Shown: positions 25,347 to 34,775, counted from the stretch's first letter. The stretch is 64,000 nucleotides of DNA from Mesorhizobium neociceri (GCF_013520985.1 NZ_JACDTY010000008.1:1-64000); one strand, 5' to 3'. Notes: generated by a model from the letters alone, not told the origin. Numbers and translations are program-made.

Positions 25347-26109
25347 GGCGGTCAAGCGCCGCAGCAGCGCTTTCGAGGCCGGCGCGATTGCGCTCGGCGG
25401 CGCGATCTCGCGCAATCCGGTCCTGGTCGGCGGCTCGACAGCCTTTCTGGTGACGCTGTTCTACGTTTCCGCCAACGCGCTGTGGTACCAGCCGTTTCCG
25501 CATGCCGGCGCCTTCTTCGCCACCCGCAGCATCGAGGGTTTTCCGCACCCCGGCGCGGACGAGCCCGAAACCACCATCAACATCCTGCGGCCTGGCCCGG
25601 CGCCGGCCAAGAGCGACCCGACGGTCGAGCAGGTGCAAGGCATCCTGAAAGACCTCGATTTCTACACAGGCACCGTCGACGGTATTTCCGGGCCGAATAC
25701 CTACAAGGCCATCCAAGCCTATCAGCAGAAGGTCGGCCTGCCTGCATCCGGTGAGATCGACGCCGTCCTGCTCGACCAGCTCGGCGCCAAGCAGACGACA
25801 GCAGGCATCCCGCATCCGGCGCCACGGCCCGTGGATATGACCGCTGCTCCCGCTGCCGCGCCCGCGGCTGTACCCGCGCCAATTCCGGTCTCCGCGCCGG
25901 CGTCCGCCCAGGCGCCCGATCCCCGCATTGTCAAGATTCAGGCCGGGCTGAAGGCATTCGGCAATGACGACATGCAGCTCGACGGCGTCGTCGGCGCCCG
26001 CACCAAGGCCGCGATCAAGGAATTCCAGTCACTGTTCGGCCTGCCGCAGACCGGCGAGCCCGACGAGGTCGTCTACGTCAAGATGCGCGAGATCGGGCTG
26101 ACAAACTGA
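25321..26109 (+). CDS. Peptidoglycan-binding domain protein with one membrane segment
   Basis: A 262-residue protein: a basic cytoplasmic N-terminus, one membrane segment (about 40-58), then two PG_binding_1 domains (VEQVQGILKDLDFYTGTVDG near 100-145 and KIQAGLKAFGNDD near 200-250) joined by an Ala/Pro linker. It should anchor in the inner membrane and hold peptidoglycan. It overlaps the DivJ-like kinase gene by 26 bases, which argues for joint expression and a link between cell-cycle signalling and the wall. Confidence 0.88.
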   Translation: MARSAKQPKAVKRRSSAFEAGAIALGGAISRNPVLVGGSTAFLVTLFYVSANALWYQPFPHAGAFFATRSIEGFPHPGADEPETTINILRPGPAPAKSDPTVEQVQGILKDLDFYTGTVDGISGPNTYKAIQAYQQKVGLPASGEIDAVLLDQLGAKQTTAGIPHPAPRPVDMTAAPAAAPAAVPAPIPVSAPASAQAPDPRIVKIQAGLKAFGNDDMQLDGVVGARTKAAIKEFQSLFGLPQTGEPDEVVYVKMREIGLTN

Positions 26110-26182
26110 GCAGCCGAGACGACTGCTCGCTGACGACTGAAAATCCGGCTAAGACGCTGCGCATGTCATCCGGAACTCTCCC

Positions 26183-26530
26183 ATGCGCGTAACCACCGAT
26201 CTTTGGGTGTCGGCCCTGCTGCGCCGTGTGTTCGGCGCCGGCGGCTTCGCGGCTGTCGCCAAGCGTGGCGCGACCGAGGCCGGCGCTGTCTTCGTACTGT
26301 CGCGCGGCAGGCTGGGCGAGGTCTCCCTGTTCGGGCCGGCGCCGCAGACAAGCTACGATTCGGCCAAACCGGACGACCGGTTTTTCACGTTGCTCGGCGC
26401 CGGCGATGATGCCGCGGTGCTCGATGCCAGGCTGGAGCGGGAGAAAAAATTCGATCCCGACATCTGGGTGGTCGAGATCGAGGCCGGCTCGGTTCCCGTC
26501 GAAGAGCTTCTCTCCGTCAAGACGCCTTGA
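26183..26530 (+). CDS. DUF1491-family protein
   Basis: A 115-residue cytosolic protein matching DUF1491: opening MRVTTDLWVSALLRRVF, middle GATEAGAVFVLSRG, end FDPDIWVVEIE. The family is confined to alphaproteobacteria and has no known function. It follows the peptidoglycan-binding gene by 73 bases, and its end overlaps the convergent DUF2336 gene by 14 bases. Confidence 0.88.
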   Translation: MRVTTDLWVSALLRRVFGAGGFAAVAKRGATEAGAVFVLSRGRLGEVSLFGPAPQTSYDSAKPDDRFFTLLGAGDDAAVLDARLEREKKFDPDIWVVEIEAGSVPVEELLSVKTP

Positions 26531-27515
26531 GGCTGGCCTTGTCGCCGTCCGGCGCCTGGTCGGCATTTGCGGCGACATGGGCGTTGCCGCCCACCGCTCG
26601 CGACACTGTTTCGGCCCTCCAGCCGAGGAGCTTTTCGAGGGCCGCCTCGTGGTGCAGCAGCCGGTAGCGGTCAAGGAAGATGCGGATCGCCTGCGGGTGC
26701 GGAAACTCGCGGGGGTAGACCGCGACCGTGATCAGGAATGCCCGGTCTTCGCTGAGGTCGAGCGCCCGCAAGGCGGCGAGCAACGAGACGTAGCTCGAAT
26801 GCTCGGTCAGCGCGCGCGCCGTCGAAAAGTCGATGTCGAGCGCGTCGGCGAGCGCTGTCTGGAAGAAGGCGGCATTGCCGATCAGCGCCGTCTCGCGCAG
26901 CTTGCTGTAGGTTGCTGAGCCGACGAACGGATTGACCGATGTCGCCTCGCTCTCGGCGAGCATCATCGAGCGCAGGCGGCGCCGGGCATTTTCGGAAGCG
27001 CTGCCGGGCAGGTTGGGTGGGCTGGGAGCGGCGGCAGCGGGTTCGGCACTGTCGCCCGCCACGTCGGCGATCGGCTCGGGCTGCCGCACCCGCACCAATG
27101 TCGGTTTCTCCAGCGCCTTGATCAGCTGCGCGATGGTCGGGTTCAAATCCCTCCGGCGAGCGATGGCGCGTGCGTGCGGCAGGCCATGGCGGCCGATCAG
27201 CGCGATCAGGTCGATATCGCTCAGCGCCCGCGAACGGACCAGCAAGGGCGCGCAGACATCGACCGGCTCCTCGCAAAGCCGCCGCACCAGGGCGGCCGGC
27301 GCATATTCGCATTCGGAGAGGGCGGCAGCGACGTAGCGGCGCGATTCGACCGACACGCTGTCGAACAGAGGCAGCGTCAGATCCTCGAGCTGGGCGATCT
27401 CGCGGCGCGACGGGCGAGTCAGCGAGCAGAACGCCGACACCGCGGCGCGAAACAGCCTTTCGGCTTTTCCCGACTCCGTCCGTATAGCGATTTGCCTGAA
27501 ATCCGAAGCTGACAC
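26517..27515 (-). CDS. DUF2336-family alpha-helical protein
   Basis: A 332-residue, almost wholly helical cytosolic protein of the DUF2336 family. The N-terminal half resembles HEAT-type repeats (LIALIGRHGLPHARAIARR), and the C-terminal segment has FFQTALADALDIDF and a conserved HEA motif (LLHHEAALEKLLGWR). Function unknown; such proteins are often near cell-cycle or signalling genes in alphaproteobacteria. It converges on DUF1491 with a 14-base tail overlap. It stands alone on its strand. Confidence 0.85.
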   Translation of the reverse strand: MSASDFRQIAIRTESGKAERLFRAAVSAFCSLTRPSRREIAQLEDLTLPLFDSVSVESRRYVAAALSECEYAPAALVRRLCEEPVDVCAPLLVRSRALSDIDLIALIGRHGLPHARAIARRRDLNPTIAQLIKALEKPTLVRVRQPEPIADVAGDSAEPAAAAPSPPNLPGSASENARRRLRSMMLAESEATSVNPFVGSATYSKLRETALIGNAAFFQTALADALDIDFSTARALTEHSSYVSLLAALRALDLSEDRAFLITVAVYPREFPHPQAIRIFLDRYRLLHHEAALEKLLGWRAETVSRAVGGNAHVAANADQAPDGDKASLKAS

Positions 27516-27705
27516 GGAAGATACGCCCGATACTCGACACGACCCGGACCATGCTCAACCGCAACTGTGTCGGTTTCGCGTGAGGCCCGGAACAAACATC
27601 AAATTAGCGGCGATCCGTTAGCGCTCCGTTAACCCTCTGCCGGCCTTAATCACATTTGGAGGCGTTGCGTTGTGCTCCGGGGCAACCGAGAGGAATACGC
27701 GAACC

Positions 27706-27894
27706 ATGGGCATGGTACTGTCTTTTGTGCCGCGACGGGCACCAGTCAATCGAGTAGTTCAGAACACCGGCACGCCGGCGGCGGTGATCATTTTCCCCGG
27801 CGTCCGCTATGAGCATCCGCCAGTGGCGGGCGGAGCGCGGCCAGCCGGTTCGGACAAGCCAGACACACCAAGGACGCCTGTTCCGCATCACTGA
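27706..27894 (+). CDS. Small conserved-looking hypothetical protein
   Basis: 62 residues from the ATG at 27706, preceded by GAGAGGAA. There is a hydrophobic central stretch (AAVIIFPGVRYE) and a proline-rich tail, and no recognisable domain. It seems a genuine rhizobial small protein because start, codon use and compact intergenic placement all fit, but homology was not testable. It converges on the gene ending at 27916. Confidence 0.55.
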   Translation: MGMVLSFVPRRAPVNRVVQNTGTPAAVIIFPGVRYEHPPVAGGARPAGSDKPDTPRTPVPHH

Positions 27895-27915
27895 ACGGCC
27901 TTATCGGGCTGGAGA

Positions 27916-28464
27916 TCAGTAGTCCTGCAGTTCACAGGAGCTCTGGTCCAGAAACTGTTCGACTGTCGGCTTCCAGCTGTCGTCGGGCACGAAGGCGCGG
28001 ATGACGAAGATGCCTTCTTCGATCGGCGCTTCGACGAATATAGCCCCTTGCAAATCTTCCGGAAGTTCCCGGCGCACGTCGATCATCTGTGCCGGCGTCA
28101 GCACAACGGTGTCGAGCTTGTTGCCGGTCGCGGTGTGGTCGTTGAAGGAATAGAAATTGTGGCCGTTGCGGTCATAGACCGAGACCGACCAGAATGGCAC
28201 GCTGCCCGGCGCCTTGATGCGCACCATGCCTTCGGCAAGGTCAAAGCGGCAGGCGGCGGCGTAAAACAGCGGATCGACCGACTTCACCACCGGCGCGCCG
28301 CCGGCTTCGGCGTCGAGCCTGGTCATCTTGTAGAGGTCGGACGCCATGGCCAGCCGCGACCAGGCATCGCGCTCGGTAAACTCCGGCACCAGCAAAAGCA
28401 CCACGATGTGGACGATGCCGGCGCCGAGCAGGCCGAGCAGGATGGCGTGCAGCAGCCTACGCAT
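27916..28464 (-). CDS. Membrane-anchored DUF1254-like protein
   Basis: A 182-residue protein with one N-terminal membrane segment (about residues 5-27) and a periplasmic domain with FWSVSVYDRNGHNFYSFND and PIEEGIFVIRAFVP motifs, like the short DUF1254 partners that follow DUF1214 genes in rhizobia. Its ATG overlaps the stop of that upstream gene by eight bases. The pair probably forms one periplasmic unit; function unknown. Confidence 0.75.
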   Translation of the reverse strand: MRRLLHAILLGLLGAGIVHIVVLLLVPEFTERDAWSRLAMASDLYKMTRLDAEAGGAPVVKSVDPLFYAAACRFDLAEGMVRIKAPGSVPFWSVSVYDRNGHNFYSFNDHTATGNKLDTVVLTPAQMIDVRRELPEDLQGAIFVEAPIEEGIFVIRAFVPDDSWKPTVEQFLDQSSCELQDY

Positions 28465-29041
28465 TGCAGCCAGCCTTGACGATGCGGGGCAGCGTCACAT
28501 CGGAAAGACCGGTGCTTGAGGCGATCGGCGTGTCGTAGAAGGTGAGCACGAAATACATCCGGCCAAAGCCTTCTGTCAGAAGCCAGTTGCCGGGTGCCGG
28601 GCGGTTGCCGACGGCAATGATCACCGAATTGTCGGGCTGGCGCAGCACTTGGTAGGATTGCAGCGCCGCCAGCCGAGGCTTGCCAGTGTCGACCACGCCG
28701 AGCGATTGATCCGCGGCATAGAGCGTCCAGAACCGGGCGGTGGGGAAACTGCCTTCGATCTTGTAGTCGCATTGCCGCTGAAGCTCATCGCCGGCCGCGT
28801 CGCGTTCGGCGATGAAGGACAAGCCTTCGGCCTTGCCCAGCGCCAGCACTCCCTCGCGCGCCACGCGCGCCTTCGAATAGGGGTCGGCATCTTGCGTGCC
28901 GATCTCGGGGAAGGCGGTCCATTGGCCGATGCTGATCGCGCCGACGCCGCTCTGCGCCTGCAGCGCATACCAGACGCTGCCGCCGCCGCCGCCAATGGCA
29001 ATGGCAAGCGAAAGCAGCGTGAAAAAAGCGGTCTTGAGCAT
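28457..29041 (-). CDS. DUF1214-domain protein
   Basis: A 194-residue exported protein: hydrophobic N-terminus (about residues 4-25), then a DUF1214 domain visible in ARFWTLYAADQSLG, the SYQVLRQPDNS strand and FVLTFYDTPIA. DUF1214 and DUF1254 are often neighbours or fused. The ATG at 29041 is preferred, since the longer frame runs into an intergenic repeat. Overlap with the next gene indicates coupled translation. Confidence 0.8.
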   Translation of the reverse strand: MLKTAFFTLLSLAIAIGGGGGSVWYALQAQSGVGAISIGQWTAFPEIGTQDADPYSKARVAREGVLALGKAEGLSFIAERDAAGDELQRQCDYKIEGSFPTARFWTLYAADQSLGVVDTGKPRLAALQSYQVLRQPDNSVIIAVGNRPAPGNWLLTEGFGRMYFVLTFYDTPIASSTGLSDVTLPRIVKAGCNA

Positions 29042-29140
29042 GAAGAACCGGGACGAGAGAAGGACTGTTGATCGGGGATATCGCGGGCGAGGGGTTTGTG
29101 GCAAGCGATTGGAGGCAAGGGGTAGACGGGTAGGGCTCTT

Positions 29141-29286
29141 CCTTCTCCCCCTGTGGGAGAAGGTGGCCTCGCGAAGCGAGGTCGGATGAGGGGTGCTCCA
29201 GCTTGGCGGCGACGGCACTCCGTCACTCACCCCTCAACCGTCTCGGCGCTGCGCGCCGATCCACCTTCTCCCACAAGGGGAGAAGG
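29141..29286. repeat. Inverted pair of rhizobial palindromic intergenic elements
   Basis: Copy A (29141-29196) begins CCTTCTCCCCCTGTGGGAG, runs through a GAGGTCGGATGAGGGGTG end, and has its own hairpin. Copy B (29228-29286) is the same element inverted, ending CTCCCACAAGGGGAGAAGG. They lie between the DUF1214 start and the PBP1A stop. Such elements are widespread between genes in Mesorhizobium. Confidence 0.85.
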
Positions 29287-29300
29287 AAAAACTGCGATGG

Positions 29301-31460
29301 TCAGAGCGCCGACAAAGTCTCCGGCGCCGATGGTGCACTGAGCACGGGCGCGGCCTGGAACACCTTGGTCATCTCGCGCAGCGTCTGCGTCGTGCGGCTG
29401 GACAGCACCGGCGGCCGCTCGGCGGCGGCGTCGGCGGCCGCCTGATCGGCGTTTTTCTTCTCCGCTTCCCCGGCCTTGGCGGCGATCTCTTCGTCGACGA
29501 AGGGTTTGTCGAGGCCGGGGATCGGCTTCAGGTCGATGTTCTGGTGCGCGTAGACCATCAGCCGCTGCCACACCATCGCCGGCAGCGTGCCGCCAGTCAT
29601 GTTGCGGGTCGGAGTGAAGTCGTCATTGCCGAGCCACACGGCGGCCGTGTAGTTGCCGGTGAAGCCGACGAACCAGGCGTCGCGATAGGATTGCGTCGTT
29701 CCGGTCTTGCCCGCAACGACGATGTTGGGCAGTTGCGCGCGCCGCGCCGTGCCGATCGCCGGCACCGCCGCCAGCATGGTGTTCATGTATATCAACGCCT
29801 GTTCCGACAAAACCCGATGCGGCGCAGGCGCATCCTTGGCGAAGTCGTAGACGACATCGCCGGTGCGGGTGACGAGCTGGGTGATGCCATGCCTGGAGCC
29901 GACGAAGCCGTTTTGGGCGAACACGCTGTAGCCCGTCGCCTGGTCCATGACCGTCATGCCCGATGTGCCGAGCACCATGGTCTTGTGCGATTCCAGCGGC
30001 GATTCCACGCCGAATGATTCCGCCATCGCCTTGATCGGGCCGATGCCGAGATAGTCCTTGGCCAGCCGCACGGGCACGGTGTTGATCGACTTGGCGATCG
30101 CCGTGATCAGCGTCACATTGCCGGCCGAGCCGCCATTGTAGTTGTGCGGCGACCAGCCGCCCCAGCTGATCGGCCCGCCTGAGACGACGGAGTCCGGCGT
30201 GAAGCCGTGTTCCATGGCAGTGGCGTAGACGTAAGGTTTGAATGACGAACCGGTCTGGCGCAGCGCCTTGGTGGCGCGGTTGAACTGGCTGGCGCCATAG
30301 TCGCGGCCGCCGACGATGGCGCGCACCGCGCCATTGGTCTCGATCACCACGACGGCGCCCTCGGTGACGTTGTATTCCTTGCCGAACTGGCGGAGATGGA
30401 ATTCGACGGATTCCTCCGCCGCCTTCTGGATGTTGGCGTCGAAAGTGGTGTGGGCGACCAGCGAGTGCTGGCCGGGCTTGGCGATCTTCTTGACCTCGTC
30501 GAAGGCCCAGTCGAGGAAATAATCCGGACTCTTCTGCTCGCCGCGGTCGACGATCTCGGCCGGATGCAGCCTTGCCTGCAGCACCTGGCCTTCGGTCATG
30601 AAACCGGAATCGACGAGGTTCGACAGCACCACATTGGCGCGCGCACGGGCAGCCGGCAGGTTGATGTGCGGGGCGTATTTGGTCGGCGCCTTGAACAGGC
30701 CGGCCAGCATCGCCGCCTCGGCAAGGTTCAGGTCCTTGACGCTCTTGCCGAAATAGAAATCCGCCGCCGCCTCGATGCCGAAGGTGCCGCCGCCCATATA
30801 GGCGCGGTCGAGATAAAGCTGCAGGATCTCCTTCTTCGACAGATTGGCCTCCAGCCACAGCGACAGGAAGGCTTCCTTGATCTTGCGCTGCAAGGTCCGC
30901 TCATTCGACAGGAACAGGTTCTTGGCCAGCTGCTGGGTGATGCTGGAGCCGCCCTGGACGACGGAATTGGCCCTCACATTCTCGAAGATGGCGCGCGACA
31001 GGCCGAGCACGTCGATGCCGTAATGTTCGAAGAAACGCCGGTCCTCGGTCGCCAGCACCGCCTTGATGACATGGTCCGGCATCTCGTCGACCGGCACGGA
31101 ATCGCGCTGGATGATGCCGCGCTGGCCGATCTCGTTGCCATAGCGGTCGAGGAAGGTGACGGCGAAATCGCCCTGGCTGCGCCAGTCACCGGTGGTGATC
31201 TGGAAGGCCGGCATGGCCAGCGCCAGAAGCACGACGAAGCCGCCGGCGCCCATGGTGAAACCTTCGCTCAGCACCTCGATAATGCCGCGCCGCCAGCCGG
31301 TTACGCGGAAGCGCCGCGAAAAAATGGTTGCCGATTCCCAGAATTGGCCGGCCTTGAAGCCGATCTCGTAGAGCGAGGAATCGATCCAGGCATCCACCGC
31401 CAGCAGTGCCGCGGCGATCGGACCTCTTCTTCTTGGACGTCGTTCTAAAGGACTAGCCAT
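29301..31460 (-). CDS. Penicillin-binding protein 1A-type bifunctional transglycosylase/transpeptidase
   Basis: A 719-residue class A PBP that polymerises glycan strands and cross-links them. It has a cytoplasmic N-terminus of about 65 residues, one membrane segment (about 70-88), and a GT51 domain with catalytic glutamate in TEDRRFFEHYG (Glu139) and the GGSSITQQLAKN motif (170-181). The transpeptidase domain has Ser405 in TGSSFKP, an SIN motif in AKSINTVPVR, and KTG in VAGKTGTTQSY. The C-terminus ends in a low-complexity tail. It appears monocistronic, flanked by repeats. Confidence 0.93.
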   Translation of the reverse strand: MASPLERRPRRRGPIAAALLAVDAWIDSSLYEIGFKAGQFWESATIFSRRFRVTGWRRGIIEVLSEGFTMGAGGFVVLLALAMPAFQITTGDWRSQGDFAVTFLDRYGNEIGQRGIIQRDSVPVDEMPDHVIKAVLATEDRRFFEHYGIDVLGLSRAIFENVRANSVVQGGSSITQQLAKNLFLSNERTLQRKIKEAFLSLWLEANLSKKEILQLYLDRAYMGGGTFGIEAAADFYFGKSVKDLNLAEAAMLAGLFKAPTKYAPHINLPAARARANVVLSNLVDSGFMTEGQVLQARLHPAEIVDRGEQKSPDYFLDWAFDEVKKIAKPGQHSLVAHTTFDANIQKAAEESVEFHLRQFGKEYNVTEGAVVVIETNGAVRAIVGGRDYGASQFNRATKALRQTGSSFKPYVYATAMEHGFTPDSVVSGGPISWGGWSPHNYNGGSAGNVTLITAIAKSINTVPVRLAKDYLGIGPIKAMAESFGVESPLESHKTMVLGTSGMTVMDQATGYSVFAQNGFVGSRHGITQLVTRTGDVVYDFAKDAPAPHRVLSEQALIYMNTMLAAVPAIGTARRAQLPNIVVAGKTGTTQSYRDAWFVGFTGNYTAAVWLGNDDFTPTRNMTGGTLPAMVWQRLMVYAHQNIDLKPIPGLDKPFVDEEIAAKAGEAEKKNADQAAADAAAERPPVLSSRTTQTLREMTKVFQAAPVLSAPSAPETLSAL

Positions 31461-31614
31461 TCCCGAAACTCACCCCACCCGGGACCTGAGAACCGCAAGC
31501 AGGCAATTTCAGGGCGGGCATACCCGGCAAAGACTATTCATCCATTTCAGCCCGGCTCACAAGGGCAGCCGGGCCACACCGCACGGATTGTTGAGCATGG
31601 GCATGCTGGCCGTA

Positions 31615-32253
31615 TCAGCGTGCGGCGATGAAGTGCATGAAATGCGCCACATCGGCTTCGCTCGGCTCATGGCCGGTGAAGGCGCGCAGATAGGCGGCGA
31701 GATGGCTGACCCGCGCTTCGACCGGCTCCTTGAGGTCGAGCACGTAATAGCCGATCTGCATGTAATAGAGCACGCGTGCCCGGATGAAGGCGTCTTCCTC
31801 GGGATAGCCGTGCCGGCGATACATCTCGCGGATGGCGCCGAGACGGTCGTTGTCGGCCTGGTCGATGGCGGCGCGAACATCGTCGGAACGGCGCGCCCAT
31901 TCGCGGACGGCAAAATCGAGCCGCGGATCGAACAGGCGCTCGTCGGCCCAGCACTCGAAGACGTTCAAAACGGCCTTGATGATGGTTTCGGCGGGCCGCT
32001 TCGCGCGCTCGACGATCGCCTTGGTGTTGGTGTCATGCCAATGGGCGAGCAACTGGTCGAGCAGGTCCTGGCGGCTCTGGAAATACCAGTAGAAGCTAGA
32101 GCGGGAGACGCCGAGCTTCTGGCCGAGCGTCAGCACCCGCACGCTCTCTATGCCGTCCGAGACCAGGGTCTGCAGCGCCAGATCGATCCAGTCCTGGCGC
32201 GTCACCTTGATGTTGCCGGGTGCCGGCTCGGCCTGCGGAGCAATCATGATCAT
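31615..32253 (-). CDS. TetR-family transcriptional regulator
   Basis: A 212-residue repressor. The N-terminal helix-turn-helix includes TLGQKLGVSRSSFYWYFQSRQDLLD (about residues 45-70), with a helical ligand domain after it. Start candidates are ATGs at 32253 and 32247; the longer frame to 32343 would run over the operator. It diverges from the dehydrogenase/methyltransferase pair, and a 30-base palindrome lies in the 110-base gap. It most likely represses that operon and itself until a methylated amine or product is present. Confidence 0.9.
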   Translation of the reverse strand: MIMIAPQAEPAPGNIKVTRQDWIDLALQTLVSDGIESVRVLTLGQKLGVSRSSFYWYFQSRQDLLDQLLAHWHDTNTKAIVERAKRPAETIIKAVLNVFECWADERLFDPRLDFAVREWARRSDDVRAAIDQADNDRLGAIREMYRRHGYPEEDAFIRARVLYYMQIGYYVLDLKEPVEARVSHLAAYLRAFTGHEPSEADVAHFMHFIAAR

Positions 32254-32293
32254 GAACCCACAAGTGCCATGGCTCGGAATTCTGCGCAAGCTC

Positions 32294-32323
32294 TGGACAT
32301 AAGTGTCTAGACACATGTGTCCA
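32294..32323. promoter_or_regulatory. Palindromic operator between the TetR gene and the amine operon
   Basis: Nested symmetry about 32308/32309: a perfect 12-base core GTGTCTAGACAC (32303-32314) flanked by outer arms TGGACA (32294-32299) and TGTCCA (32318-32323). This is the size and shape of a TetR-family operator, possibly for two dimers, and it is centred in the divergent promoter. Confidence 0.75.
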
Positions 32324-32363
32324 GTATGTGTATCGTTGAGCATCCAACGAGAGGGAGAGGCTC

Positions 32364-34775
32364 GTGAAGTCGCATTATCGGGCGGTCGTCATTGGAGGAG
32401 GCGTGGTCGGCGCCTCGGTGCTTTACCATCTGGCGCGCTTCGGCTGGAGCGAGGTGGCGCTGATCGAGCGCGCCGAGCTGACCGCCGGGTCGACCTGGCA
32501 TGCCGCCGCCGGCTTCCATGCGCTGAACGCCGATCCCAATGTCGCAGCACTGCAGGACTATACGATCAAGCTCTATCGCGAGATCGAGGCCGAGTCCGGC
32601 CAGAATGCCGGCCTGCATATGACCGGCGGCGTCAACATGGCGAGCGACCCGCAGCGCTGGGAGTGGCTGAAATCGGCCTGGGCAGTGTTCCAGTCGGTCG
32701 GCATCGAGACCGCGCGGCTGGTGACGCCTGAGGAGATCAAGGCAATCTGCCCGATTGTCGACGTCAACGGCGTGCTGGGCGGCCTCTATGATTCCAACGA
32801 AGGTCACCTCGACCCCTACGGCACGACGCATGCCTATGCGGGTGCTGCAAAAAAACGCGGCGCCGATGTCATCCTGCGCAACCGGGTGCTCGATCTGAAG
32901 GCGCGCCCCGATGGCGGCTGGGACGTGCTGACCGAACAGGGCACGATCGTTGCCGAGCATGTCGTCAATGCCGGCGGCCTGTGGGCAAAGCAGGTCGGCC
33001 GCATGGCCGGCGTCGAGCTGCCGGTGACGCCGATGGAGCACCATTACTTCGTCACCGAAGACATTCAGGAGGTGGCCGCGCTCGACGAGGAGCTCGGCCT
33101 CGCCGTCGACCTCGACGGCTTTTCCTATCTCCGCCAGGAGCGCAAAGGCATCCTGCTCGGCGTCTATGAGCAGAACCCGAAGCACTGGAATATGGACGGT
33201 GCGCCCTGGGACTACGGCATCGAGCTGATCCCGGAAGACATCGGCCGCATCAGCCCCGAACTGACGAAGGCCTATGAGCGCTTCCCGTGCCTGGCCACGG
33301 CCGGCATCCGCAAATGGGTCAACGGCGCCTTCACCTTCACGCCCGACGGCAACCCGCTCGTCGGCCCGGTTCGCGGCCTGAAGAATTACTGGGTTGCCTG
33401 CGGTGTGATGGCCGGCTTCAGCCAGGGCGGCGGCGTCGGCAAATCGCTGGCCGAATGGATGATCCATGGCGAACCGCAAGCCGACATATTCGGCATGGAC
33501 ATCGCCCGCTACGGCGCCTTCGCCGCCAACCGCGAATATCTGAAGCAGACGACGCGCCAGTTTTATGCCCGCCGCTTCGTCATGACTTTCCCCAATGAAC
33601 GCCTGCCGGCCGGCCGGCCGCTGAAACGCTCCGGCGCCTATGACGGCATGACGGCGGCGGGATGCGAATGGACGTCCTCATGGGGGCTGGAAATCCCAGC
33701 CTATTTCGCACCGATCGGCTTTCGCGAGGAGACGACGCTGAAGCGTTCCAATGCTTTCGACATTGTCGGCGACGAGGCGTTGCAGGTGCGCCGCGCCGCC
33801 GGTCTGGTCGATACCTCGGCCTTCTCGCGCTATGCCGTATCAGGCCCGGGTGCCGAGGCCTGGCTCGACCGGCTGCTGGCGTCGAAGTTGCCGAAGCCGG
33901 GGCAGGCGAGGCTGGCGCCGATGCTTGGGCCGGACGGCCGGCTCAAGGGCGATCTCACCGTGCTCAACTGGGGCAACGACGAATACTGGCTCATGGGCTC
34001 CTACTATCTCCGAGAATTCCACATGCGCTGGTTCGAGGCGTATGCGGCGCAAGGCGTCTCAGTCACCGACATCTCCGACACCGTCAGCGGCTTCCTCGTC
34101 ACCGGGCCGAACGCGCGGGACATCATGGCGCGGACCACACATCAGGATGTCTCGGCAAGCGCCTTGCCCTTCATGGCTTGCGGCCGGTTCGACATCGGCA
34201 TGGCGGGCGCCCGCGTGGCGCGGCTGTCGATTGCCGGTGAACTCGGTTTCGAGATCAATTGCCCGGCTGTCATGCACGCCGCCTTGCGCGAAACCCTGCT
34301 TGCTGCTGGTGCGGATCTCGGCCTTGCCGAGGTCGGCTATTATGCGCTCAACGCACTGCGGCTGGAAAAGAGTTTTGGCATCTGGTCGCGCGAATTCACG
34401 CAAGCCTACACGCCGGCGCAGACCGGCCTCGACCGTTTCATCGCCTTCTCCAAGGGCGATTTCATCGGCCGTGACGCCGCTCTCAGGCAGCGTGAAGCAG
34501 GCTCCTTGCAACGGCTCGTGACTTTGGAGATCGATGCGCTCGATGCCGACGCCAGCGGCTTCGAGCCGGTCTGGCACAAGGGCCGGCGCGTCGGCTTTGT
34601 CACCTCCGGCGGCTATGGCTACACGATTGGCAAAAGCGTCGCGCTGGCGTTGCTTAACGACGATTTCGCCGGGGAGGGAACCGAACTTTCGGTGCACATT
34701 GTCGGTGTTGAACGCCCGGCGCGCGTTATCCCGGCCTCGCCCTACGACCCCGAGGGCAAGGCGATGCGGCAATGA
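32364..34775 (+). CDS. Dimethylglycine/sarcosine dehydrogenase-like FAD enzyme with GcvT domain
   Basis: An 803-residue oxidoreductase. The N-terminal FAD domain (GGGVVGASVLYHLA, residues 11-24, then STWHAAAGFHA near the covalent-flavin position of this family) covers about 390 residues. The rest is a folate-binding GcvT-type domain (DTSAFSRYAVSGPGAEAW, the GELGFEI motif, then GYYALNALRLEKSFG). Family members demethylate dimethylglycine or sarcosine and hand the one-carbon unit to tetrahydrofolate. The GTG start follows GAGGGAGAGG. It is 12 bases ahead of an MttB-family gene. The exact substrate is unknown. Confidence 0.9.
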   Translation: MKSHYRAVVIGGGVVGASVLYHLARFGWSEVALIERAELTAGSTWHAAAGFHALNADPNVAALQDYTIKLYREIEAESGQNAGLHMTGGVNMASDPQRWEWLKSAWAVFQSVGIETARLVTPEEIKAICPIVDVNGVLGGLYDSNEGHLDPYGTTHAYAGAAKKRGADVILRNRVLDLKARPDGGWDVLTEQGTIVAEHVVNAGGLWAKQVGRMAGVELPVTPMEHHYFVTEDIQEVAALDEELGLAVDLDGFSYLRQERKGILLGVYEQNPKHWNMDGAPWDYGIELIPEDIGRISPELTKAYERFPCLATAGIRKWVNGAFTFTPDGNPLVGPVRGLKNYWVACGVMAGFSQGGGVGKSLAEWMIHGEPQADIFGMDIARYGAFAANREYLKQTTRQFYARRFVMTFPNERLPAGRPLKRSGAYDGMTAAGCEWTSSWGLEIPAYFAPIGFREETTLKRSNAFDIVGDEALQVRRAAGLVDTSAFSRYAVSGPGAEAWLDRLLASKLPKPGQARLAPMLGPDGRLKGDLTVLNWGNDEYWLMGSYYLREFHMRWFEAYAAQGVSVTDISDTVSGFLVTGPNARDIMARTTHQDVSASALPFMACGRFDIGMAGARVARLSIAGELGFEINCPAVMHAALRETLLAAGADLGLAEVGYYALNALRLEKSFGIWSREFTQAYTPAQTGLDRFIAFSKGDFIGRDAALRQREAGSLQRLVTLEIDALDADASGFEPVWHKGRRVGFVTSGGYGYTIGKSVALALLNDDFAGEGTELSVHIVGVERPARVIPASPYDPEGKAMRQ

